Assembly: GCA_016207465.1 (NCBI GenBank)
Contig: JACQPP010000067.1
Coordinates: 1-5,496, forward strand
DNA from: Methanobacteriota archaeon
GTDB lineage: Archaea > Halobacteriota > Syntropharchaeia > JACQPP01
Length of the DNA stretch: 5,496 nt
Direction: 5' to 3'
In this document: piece by piece, positions 1-5,441 of the stretch
How the letters are laid out: the number at the start of each line of letters is the position of its first letter
Numbering within the stretch: position 1 is the stretch's first letter
Program-made: the position numbers and the translations under genes
Notes under the pieces: generated by a model
Told to the model about the DNA's origin: nothing
Seen by the model: only the letters and a program-made list of their open reading frames with translations
Database searches by the model: none

Positions 1-31
1 CCCCGGCCCCACCTGAGAGACGAGAACACCC

Positions 32-928
32 ATGGCCCTCGAATCACCCCTCCTCCCCGCCGCCCCCTCCCCCGCCGACCGCGGGGCCCTCGAGGTCTCC
101 CTGGAAGAGCACCGGCGCCGCTGGGACGCCCTCCGGGCCCAGGCCGCCCAGGCCGCCCAGCAGAGGGACACCCTCAACCTCCAGGTCCGCCAGGCCATCG
201 AGCAGGCCCACCAGCACCGCGACCAGAGGGACGGCTACAACCGCCAGGTCTCCCGCATCAAGGAGCAGCGGGACCCCATCGAGCGCCGCATCCGGGACCT
301 GGAGAAGCAGGTCGAGGCCACCGGCCGGGACTTCCCGGAGCCCCGCGGCTGGCAGTCCTCCGAGGAGAAAACCGGGGGCCACGGCTCCATCCCCCGCCTC
401 CAAGAGGAGACGGAGCGCCTCGAGTTCCAGCAGCAGACCCAGGTCCTCAGCCCCGACCGGGAGCGCAAAATCATCGAGCGCATCGCCGAACTCCGCCGGG
501 AGCTGAAGCGCCGCCAGGATGCCCTCCGGCAGAACCAGGCCCTCCAGGCCCTGGTGGAGGAACTCATCCCCCTCAAGGGCCAGGCCGCCGGGATGCGCCG
601 CGAACTCGCCCGCCTCTCCCGCACCTCCCAGGAGCACCACCACAAGATGGCCGCCGCCTTCGAGGAGGCCGACCGCCTCCGCCTCCAGGCCGACCAGGCC
701 CACCAGGAACACCTCCGCATCCAGGGAGAGGCAGACGGGGCCCACCGGGAGGTCACCCGCCTCCAGCGCGAGCTCCGGGGCCTCGACCACAAGGCCGCCG
801 AGGAGCGCCGCCGCGCCGTCCAGGAGGGGGACAAGGAGACCGCTGAGCGCATCTTCGAGCAGTTCAAACAGGGGGCCAAACTCGGCACCGAGGACCTCCT
901 GCTCCTCCAGCGCTCCGGCCTCCTCTGA
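32..928 (+). CDS. Archaeal coiled-coil protein, COG1340-like, function unknown
   Basis: A 298-residue soluble protein made almost entirely of charged, Gln- and Ala-rich helix. A Pro/Ala-rich leader (about 1-18) is followed by a first coiled-coil arm (about 22-97), a Gly/Pro/Ser-containing break (98-121), and a long second arm (about 122-265). Two stretches match my memory of the COG1340 family of uncharacterised archaeal coiled-coil proteins: the segment QTQVLSPDRERKIIERI (135-151) and the C-terminal block IFEQFKQGAKLGTEDLLLLQ (274-293). The length is typical for such proteins. There is no signal peptide, membrane segment or catalytic motif, so a structural or scaffolding role in the cytoplasm is an inference. 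The start is the first ATG in the frame; only a weak purine patch (15-22) precedes it. It ends 4 bases before the hydrolase gene, so the two are probably co-transcribed. The call rests on recalled family motifs, not a search; other long coiled-coil families remain possible. Confidence 0.83.
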   Translation: MALESPLLPAAPSPADRGALEVSLEEHRRRWDALRAQAAQAAQQRDTLNLQVRQAIEQAHQHRDQRDGYNRQVSRIKEQRDPIERRIRDLEKQVEATGRDFPEPRGWQSSEEKTGGHGSIPRLQEETERLEFQQQTQVLSPDRERKIIERIAELRRELKRRQDALRQNQALQALVEELIPLKGQAAGMRRELARLSRTSQEHHHKMAAAFEEADRLRLQADQAHQEHLRIQGEADGAHREVTRLQRELRGLDHKAAEERRRAVQEGDKETAERIFEQFKQGAKLGTEDLLLLQRSGLL

Positions 929-932
929 GACC

Positions 933-1910
933 ATGGCCCGGACCCCTGCGAAGGGAAGGGGACAGAAGGCCCCCCCGCCCCGCCGCATCCCCCGGGGCCG
1001 CCGGGGGAGCCGCCGCTTCCTCCTCGTCCTCCTCCCCCTCCTGCTCGTCCTCGGGCTCCTCCTCATCCCCCGCGGCGGGCCCCCCCCGGAGGCCAACGCC
1101 ACCGCCGAATGGAGGACGGACACCCAGGGGCTCGCCGTCTACCCCCTCCAGCGGGGCCCCCCGGAGGTGGAGGTCCTCAACACCACTCGCGAGGGCAACC
1201 TCACCATCGAGAGGCTCCAGTGGAGCAGCCACGGGGCCAACGCCACCGGAGTCCTCTTCCTCCCCGCCAACATCACCCGGGCCCCCGCCCTAGTCCACAT
1301 GACCGGCGCCGGGGTCCCCGCCAAGGACGCCCGCGACATGGCCGAGGCCCTCGCCCCCCGGGGAATCGCCGTCCTCTCCGTGGAGAAACGGGCCCCCGCC
1401 CTCCAGCCCCTCCTCCAGCCCGACCACGACGCCTACATCCGCAACCGGGAGCCCGTCCAGCACCAGATGGCCTACGACATGCTCCGGGGCTTCGACCTCC
1501 TCCGCCAGAGGCCCGAGATTGACCCCCGGCGCATCGCCGCCAGCGGGGACTCCATCGGCGGCAGGTTCGCCATCATGGCCGCCGCCCTCGACCCCGCCCT
1601 CCGGGGGGCTCTGGGCATCTCCACTTTCGGAGACGGCAGCCGGGAGAAGCGCTTCCCCTCCCCCCAGGAGAGCCGCTACGCCGCCTCCATCGACCCCGAC
1701 ACCTACGCCCCCCGCCTCGGCCCCCGCCCCCTCTTCCTCGTCCACGACATCAAAGACGCCACCGTCCCCCTCGCCAGCGCCGAGCGCCTCCTCGCCGCCG
1801 CCAAAGAACCCAAACACCTCTACAAGATTGCCGCCGAGAGCCCCTGCCACGGCTTCTGCCCCACCATGACACCCGACATGGTGGAGGCCGCCCTCAACCT
1901 CACCCAATAA
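933..1910 (+). CDS. Membrane-anchored, probably glycosylated alpha/beta hydrolase (esterase/peptidase-like)
   Basis: A 325-residue secreted or membrane-anchored serine hydrolase. A basic N-terminus (RRGSRR near 23-28) precedes one hydrophobic segment (about 29-45), which gives a type II signal anchor or signal peptide. An A-N-A sequence at 54-56 could be a signal peptidase site, and there is no lipobox cysteine. The catalytic domain shows a possible oxyanion loop VHMTGAG (121-127), the nucleophile elbow GDSIG with Ser207, the acid motif DATVP with Asp275, and CHGF with His306, in the usual order. Cys305 and Cys309 could form a disulfide outside the cell. Six N-x-T sequons (Asn55, 83, 89, 103, 113, 322) all lie on the predicted outer side, consistent with archaeal AglB-type N-glycosylation. 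The substrate cannot be read; carboxylesterase, acyl-peptidase and dienelactone-hydrolase-like roles are all open. The same frame stays open upstream to 519, but that part overlaps the coiled-coil gene, and the signal segment fits the ATG at 933. No Shine-Dalgarno is seen, so translational coupling across the 4-base gap is likely. Confidence 0.85.
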   Translation: MARTPAKGRGQKAPPPRRIPRGRRGSRRFLLVLLPLLLVLGLLLIPRGGPPPEANATAEWRTDTQGLAVYPLQRGPPEVEVLNTTREGNLTIERLQWSSHGANATGVLFLPANITRAPALVHMTGAGVPAKDARDMAEALAPRGIAVLSVEKRAPALQPLLQPDHDAYIRNREPVQHQMAYDMLRGFDLLRQRPEIDPRRIAASGDSIGGRFAIMAAALDPALRGALGISTFGDGSREKRFPSPQESRYAASIDPDTYAPRLGPRPLFLVHDIKDATVPLASAERLLAAAKEPKHLYKIAAESPCHGFCPTMTPDMVEAALNLTQ

Positions 1911-1916
1911 GAGAGA

Positions 1917-1922
1917 AAGGAG
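1917..1922 (+). promoter_or_regulatory. Shine-Dalgarno site of the AIR-synthase-related gene
   Basis: AAGGAG lies 3 bases before the ATG at 1926, in a purine-only stretch after the hydrolase stop codon (1911-1922). It is the only strong Shine-Dalgarno match before any of the five genes and supports the ATG at 1926 over the internal ATG at 2133. The spacing is on the short side. Confidence 0.65.
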
Positions 1923-1925
1923 AAC

Positions 1926-3248
1926 ATGGACCTGGAAGGAACCGCGCGCCGCCACCTCCAACGCGGCACCCACCCCCCCCGGGTCGAGAGGCTCCTCGTG
2001 GAGCACATCCGCGAAATCAAGGGGTGGAGCACCCCCCGGGCCCGCCGCCTCGCCCGCGCCGTCCTCCAGGAGGCCGAGGCCACCCGCCGCCCCCGGGACC
2101 CCCTCCTCCGCCATCCCCCCGCCGGGGCCACCATGGGACAATACGGGGTGGGCTCCCGCGGAGAGGGGGACACCGAGGTCCACCGCGGGATTGCCCGCAT
2201 CATCGGGGACACCGGGGCCCCGGTGGACGCCCTCCACGGGGACGACGCCGGGGTCGTCCGCACCCGCCGAGGAGGACTGGCCCTGGCCGTGGACGGCATG
2301 CACAGCCGCCTCAGCGACTACCCCCTCCTCGCCGGATTCCACTGCGCCCGCGCCAGCCTCCGCGACATCGAGGCCATGGGGGGCAGCCCCCTCGCCCTCT
2401 TCTCCGACATCCACCTCGCCGACGACGGAGACATCGGCAATGTCTTCGACTATGTCGCCGGGGTCGCCGCCGCCGCCGAGGCCACCCGGGTCCCCTACAT
2501 CGGGGGCTCCACCCTCCGCATCGGCGGCGACCTCGTGCTGGGGGACCGCCTCACCGGCTGCGCCGGGGCCGCCGGCTGGGTGGAACACCCCAAGAGAAAG
2601 GGGGACGCCCGCCCCGGCGACCTCCTCATCATGACAAGGGGTTCCGGTGGCGGGACCATCTGCGCCGCCGCCCTCTACCATGGCGAGCCTGGGGTGGTCC
2701 GGGAGACCCTCAACGTGGAGTTCCACCGGGCCTGCGAGGCCCTCCGCCGGAGCGGGGCCCTCCGCCACATCCACGCCATGACCGACGTCACCAACGGGGG
2801 GCTCCGCGGCGACGCCCACGAGGTCTCCCGGCAGTCCCGCACGCGCCTCCTCCTCCACCCCCGGGAGGTGATGAAGCAGGTGAACCCCCGGGTCCTCCGG
2901 ATGCTCCAGCGGCACCACATCGACCCCCTCGGCGTCTCCATCGACAGCCTCCTCCTCTCCGCCGCCCCCCGCGGAGCCGATACCCTCCTCCGCGTCCTCC
3001 GCCGGGCCCATGTCCCCGCCGCCATCATTGGCCGCGCCGAAAAAGGCCGCGGGGTCTACCTGGAGACCGACGGCCGGAGACTCCCCCTGCCCCTGGAGTT
3101 CCGGGAGGCCGCCTACACCCCCGTCAAGAAGGCCATCGGACAAGGCCCCCCACCCAACCGGGAGGCCCTCCGCCGCCGGGTGGCCCGGAGCGCCCGCGAG
3201 GCCCGCCGACGCAAGGAACAACTGGCCCGCCTGGCCGGAAAACGTTGA
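1926..3248 (+). CDS. AIR synthase-related protein (PurM/HypE/SelD/ThiL ATP-binding fold)
   Basis: A 440-residue protein of the superfamily that uses Mg-ATP to phosphorylate or activate small substrates (PurM, ThiL, HypE, SelD). Visible motifs, in order: GDDAGVV (105-111), the ATP/Mg-binding aspartate loop; DGMHSR (123-128); DIEAMGGSPLAL (147-158), the counterpart of the family's D-[IL]-A-A-M-G-A-x-P block; and TDVTNGGLRGDAHEV (286-300), the D-x-T-x-G-G-L block of the C-terminal domain. An N-terminal helical extension (about 1-55) and an Arg/Lys-rich C-terminal helix (about 411-440) flank the core. This layout resembles archaeal AIR-synthase-like proteins of the COG1973/COG2144 type as I recall them. 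It lacks the Cys/Sec loop of SelD and the C-terminal Cys of HypE, so neither selenophosphate synthesis nor cyanation of hydrogenase ligands should be assumed; the substrate is unknown. It follows the hydrolase by 15 bases and its start has a clear ribosome site. The likely promoter of the next gene begins right after its stop codon. Confidence 0.85.
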   Translation: MDLEGTARRHLQRGTHPPRVERLLVEHIREIKGWSTPRARRLARAVLQEAEATRRPRDPLLRHPPAGATMGQYGVGSRGEGDTEVHRGIARIIGDTGAPVDALHGDDAGVVRTRRGGLALAVDGMHSRLSDYPLLAGFHCARASLRDIEAMGGSPLALFSDIHLADDGDIGNVFDYVAGVAAAAEATRVPYIGGSTLRIGGDLVLGDRLTGCAGAAGWVEHPKRKGDARPGDLLIMTRGSGGGTICAAALYHGEPGVVRETLNVEFHRACEALRRSGALRHIHAMTDVTNGGLRGDAHEVSRQSRTRLLLHPREVMKQVNPRVLRMLQRHHIDPLGVSIDSLLLSAAPRGADTLLRVLRRAHVPAAIIGRAEKGRGVYLETDGRRLPLPLEFREAAYTPVKKAIGQGPPPNREALRRRVARSAREARRRKEQLARLAGKR

Positions 3249-3268
3249 GAAATCTTTATCCATCTTTT
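3249..3268 (+). promoter_or_regulatory. Probable archaeal BRE/TATA promoter for cdc6 and the UPF0282 gene
   Basis: This is the only AT-rich patch in an otherwise GC-rich gene run, and it starts just after the stop codon of the AIR-synthase-related gene. GAAA (3249-3252), a BRE-like purine element, is followed by CTTTATCC (3254-3261), a TATA-box-like element. Initiation about 25 bases downstream would fall near 3280-3287 and leave a leader of roughly 20 bases before the ATG at 3306. ATCTTT occurs twice (3252-3257 and 3262-3267), 10 bases apart. The T4 run at 3265-3268 could also serve as an archaeal T-rich terminator for the upstream unit. The promoter reading is inferred from composition and position. 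Confidence 0.5.
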
Positions 3269-3305
3269 GCGGGAAGAGTGAGACACCCGCCGAGGCCCCC
3301 TCCCC

Positions 3306-4439
3306 ATGCCCGCCAAGGAACTCCTCCAGGCCGACCAGACCCTCTTCCGCAACCCCGACCTCTTCGACCCCGAACACCTCCCCGAGCACGTCCTCCACCG
3401 GGAGAGCCAGATGCGGGGCCTCCAGTTCTGCCTCAAGCCCGCCGCCGAGGGGCGCGGAAAGCCGGTGAACGCCCTCTGCATCGGCACCATGGCCACCGGC
3501 AAGACCACCGCCGTCCGCACCCTCTTCACCCAACTCGAGGAGACCACCCCGAACCTGGTCCCCGTCTACATCCACTGCCAGGTGAACGCCACCCGCTACC
3601 TGGTGGCCAGCCACATGTACAAGAAGCTCTACGGCCACATGCCCCCCCACTCCGGGCTCTCCTTCGAGAAGGTCTTCTCCAAGGTCGCCAAGACCCTCGC
3701 CGAGAGCCAGCGCCAGATGGTGGTGGCCCTCGACGACATCCAATACCTCTTCCGCGAGAAGGAGATAGACGCGGTCCTCAACAGCCTCCTCCGGGCCCAC
3801 GAGACCCAGCCGGGGGCCTCCATCGGAGTCGTGGCCATCTACAGCGGCGAACAGTTCGAATACCCCCTCGACCCCCGGGTCTACTCCGTCTTCATGCCCG
3901 AGGAGGTCCGCTTCGACCGCTACACCCGCGACCAGGTCCACGACATCCTCGCCTCCCGGGCCCGCGAGGGATTCTACCCCGGCGTCGCGGGCCCCGAAAT
4001 CATCGACCGGGTGGCGGACATCGCCGCGGCCACCGGCGACCTCCGCATCGGCATCGACCTCCTCCGCCGCGCCGCCCTCCAGGCCGAGCGCCAGGCCCGC
4101 CGCCGCATCGCCCCCGAGGACCTGGAGACCGCCCACGAGAAGAGCCGCAAGGTCCACCTCACCATGCTCCTCGGCGGCCTCCGCAAAGAGGAGAAGACCC
4201 TCCTCAAGCACATCTGCGAGAACGAGGCCAAGGCCGGAGAACTCCAGCAGAAATTCGAGAAAGAGACAAAACTGGGATACACCACATTCCACGAGACCCT
4301 CAAGCGCCTCGAGGGCCTCGGCCTCATCCACCTCGAGTTCACCGGCAAAGGAACCAAGGGACGCAGCCGCATCCCCAAACTCCACCCCCGCTTCCCCTAC
4401 CAGCGCCAGGAAATCCTCCAGGTGCTCCAAACCCAATAG
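3306..4439 (+). CDS. cdc6: Orc1/Cdc6-type DNA replication initiator ATPase
   Basis: A 377-residue AAA+ protein that binds replication origins and helps load the MCM helicase. The usual archaeal order is present: an N-terminal segment with FRNPDLFDPEHLPEHVLHRE (14-33); Walker A GTMATGKTT (60-68); Walker B VVALDD (139-144); a sensor-1 strand VVAIYSG (175-181); LDPRVYS (188-194) with the conserved Arg191; sensor-2 GDLR (244-247) followed by the lid helices; and a C-terminal winged helix (about 290-360) for DNA binding. The length is normal for the family. Oddities: Walker A has Ala-Thr where most relatives have Gly-Thr, Walker B has Asp-Asp rather than Asp-Glu, and the sensor-1 position usually held by Asn appears to be Tyr-Ser. 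This suggests a divergent paralogue. A weak GAGG (3292-3295) lies 10 bases before the ATG. A TATA-like promoter lies about 45 bases upstream, and the UPF0282 gene follows after 4 bases. Family assignment is secure; activity as an initiator rather than a regulatory paralogue is inferred. Confidence 0.93.
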   Translation: MPAKELLQADQTLFRNPDLFDPEHLPEHVLHRESQMRGLQFCLKPAAEGRGKPVNALCIGTMATGKTTAVRTLFTQLEETTPNLVPVYIHCQVNATRYLVASHMYKKLYGHMPPHSGLSFEKVFSKVAKTLAESQRQMVVALDDIQYLFREKEIDAVLNSLLRAHETQPGASIGVVAIYSGEQFEYPLDPRVYSVFMPEEVRFDRYTRDQVHDILASRAREGFYPGVAGPEIIDRVADIAAATGDLRIGIDLLRRAALQAERQARRRIAPEDLETAHEKSRKVHLTMLLGGLRKEEKTLLKHICENEAKAGELQQKFEKETKLGYTTFHETLKRLEGLGLIHLEFTGKGTKGRSRIPKLHPRFPYQRQEILQVLQTQ

Positions 4440-4443
4440 CCCC

Positions 4444-5349
4444 ATGGGGATTCGCGTCACCCCGCTGGCCTTCGACTCCATGGGAGTCCGCTCCCAGGCC
4501 ACCCGCGTCGAAACCCCCGATGCGGCCATCACCCTCGACCCCGCCGTGGCCCTCGGCCCCCGCCGATACAACCTGCCCCCCCACCCCCGCGAATACGCCC
4601 GCGAAGAGGAACTCCGCCGGGCCGTGGAGGAATCCGCCCGCACCAGCCAGGTCCTGGTGGTCTCCCACTACCACTACGACCACCACGACCCCCACACCCC
4701 CCAGATGGCCCGGGGCAAAACCCTCCTCCTCAAACACCCCCAGGACCACATCAACCAGAGCCAGCGGGGACGCTCCAGGGACTACCTCAAAAAAATAGGC
4801 GAAGGACCGAAGAAGATAGAATACGCCGACCATCGCACCTTCCAGTTCGGCAAGACCCGCATCGAGTTCTCCCCCCCGGTCTTCCACGGCACATCCGACC
4901 ACCTCGGATACGTGGTGGAGGCGGCCATCTCCCACGGAGGAGAAAAAGCATTGTTCGCCAGCGACGTCCAGGGACCCCCCCACCCCGACCAGGCCAAATT
5001 CATCCTCGAACAGAAACCCGACATCCTCCTCGTGGACGGCCCCATGACCTACATGCTCGGATACAGATACCCCCCGGAGGCCCTCCGGCAATCCGAGGAA
5101 CACCTCCTCCGCATCCTCCGGGAGACAGAGGTCGAAACGCTGGTGGCCGACCACCACTTCCTCCGCGACCCCCGCCACACGGAATACCTCCCCCGGGCCC
5201 GCGCCGCGGCCCGAGAGCGGGGAGCAAGATTCCTCACCGCCGCCGAACTCGCCGGAAGACCACTGGAGCCCCTCGAATCCCAACGGCGTGAACTCTACAA
5301 GAAAGAGCCCGCGCCGAAAAGGGAATACACCCGGTTCAAAGACATATGA
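4444..5349 (+). CDS. UPF0282 family metallo-beta-lactamase-fold hydrolase
   Basis: A 301-residue protein of the archaeal UPF0282/COG2248 family of predicted metal-dependent hydrolases; the substrate is not established. Features seen: FDSMGVRSQAT (10-20), a family signature near the N-terminus; the metal-binding motif SHYHYDHHDP (74-83, H-x-H-x-D-H with His75, His77, Asp79, His80); His148 in VFHGTSDHLGY (146-156); Asp174 in FASDVQGP (171-178), the probable bridging aspartate; DGPMTYMLG (198-206); and DHHFLRD (236-242). These cover the metal ligands expected of the fold. The length matches the family, with no signal peptide or membrane segment, so it is cytoplasmic. The ATG is 4 bases after the cdc6 stop codon and no Shine-Dalgarno is visible, which suggests co-transcription and coupled translation with cdc6. 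Nucleic acid or nucleotide hydrolysis would suit this neighbour but is speculation. Its stop codon lies in a direct repeat that recurs in the following intergenic region. Confidence 0.93.
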   Translation: MGIRVTPLAFDSMGVRSQATRVETPDAAITLDPAVALGPRRYNLPPHPREYAREEELRRAVEESARTSQVLVVSHYHYDHHDPHTPQMARGKTLLLKHPQDHINQSQRGRSRDYLKKIGEGPKKIEYADHRTFQFGKTRIEFSPPVFHGTSDHLGYVVEAAISHGGEKALFASDVQGPPHPDQAKFILEQKPDILLVDGPMTYMLGYRYPPEALRQSEEHLLRILRETEVETLVADHHFLRDPRHTEYLPRARAAARERGARFLTAAELAGRPLEPLESQRRELYKKEPAPKREYTRFKDI

Positions 5350-5413
5350 GGGGACAGGGGCGCCCCCAGAGCGGCTGCATGGGAGGGGGGTGAAGGGTTG
5401 TGAGGGACAGGGG
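5347..5413 (+). repeat. Imperfect direct repeat pair starting in the UPF0282 stop codon
   Basis: TGAGGGGACAGGGG (5347-5360) and TGAGGGACAGGGG (5401-5413) differ by one G and begin 54 bases apart. The first copy includes the TGA stop of the UPF0282 gene. The second runs into the left arm of the hairpin at 5404-5441. It may be the trace of a small duplication, or simply a property of G-rich sequence. Confidence 0.45.
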
Positions 5414-5419
5414 GGAGGG
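5381..5419 (+). other. Putative G-quadruplex-forming tract
   Basis: Six G-tracts of 3 to 6 bases occur on the + strand (5381-5383, 5385-5390, 5395-5397, 5404-5406, 5410-5415, 5417-5419), joined by loops of 1, 4, 6, 3 and 1 bases. This meets the usual pattern of four G3+ runs with loops of 1 to 7 bases in several alternative ways. It would sit in the 3' untranslated part of the cdc6/UPF0282 transcript and in the + strand DNA. Formation is predicted from the pattern only. Confidence 0.5.
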
Positions 5420-5441
5420 CGAAGCCCTCCCCCATAGTCCC
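5404..5441. repeat. Long GC-rich hairpin between convergent genes; possible terminator
   Basis: A perfect 10-bp stem (5411-5420 with 5424-5433) closes a 3-base GAA loop (TTC on the other strand). An outer 5-bp stem, GGGAC (5404-5408) with GTCCC (5437-5441), extends it across a small internal loop (AG against ATA). It ends 5 bases before the 3' end of the tRNA and lies about 55 bases after the UPF0282 stop codon, so transcripts from both sides would carry it. No T-run follows on either strand, so it is not a classical intrinsic terminator. It may block read-through, stabilise the 3' end, or be a copy of a dispersed palindromic element. Confidence 0.6.

Noticed and set aside
1..16. Possible end of an upstream gene (frame 2, TGA at 14-16)
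   Set aside because: Only four codons are visible. The spacing would suit another operon member, but nothing in so short a stretch can support a gene.
999..1070. Twin-arginine (Tat) signal in the hydrolase
   Set aside because: SRRFLL lacks the residue between Arg-Arg and Phe of the usual S-R-R-x-F-L pattern; an ordinary signal anchor explains the segment.
44..1123. Minus-strand open frame opposite the coiled-coil gene
   Set aside because: A Leu/Gly/Ala-rich shadow of a repetitive coiled-coil gene, with no motif and no ribosome site.
3269..3290. Inverted repeat GCGGG ... CCCGC before cdc6
   Set aside because: Only 5 bp with a 12-base loop in GC-rich sequence; expected by chance, and no ORB-like element accompanies it.
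1290..4643. Open frame of about 1,100 codons on the minus strand
   Set aside because: It lies opposite three well-supported genes, its translation is low-complexity Gly/Val/Glu/Ala-rich sequence, and it arises because C-ending codons on the + strand remove stops from the reverse frame.
2024..4798. Open frame of about 920 codons on the + strand in another phase
   Set aside because: The translation is almost all Pro, Arg, His and Gly with no domain, and it spans parts of three real genes and the promoter gap; it is a GC-rich shadow frame.
4339..5283. Minus-strand open frame opposite the UPF0282 gene
   Set aside because: Gly/Val-rich antisense translation with no recognisable domain, while the + strand frame carries the complete metal-binding motif set.
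5357..5366. GGGGCGCCCC palindrome after the UPF0282 stop codon
   Set aside because: A self-complementary 10-mer leaves at most a 3-bp stem once a loop is allowed, and no T-run follows; not a credible terminator by itself.
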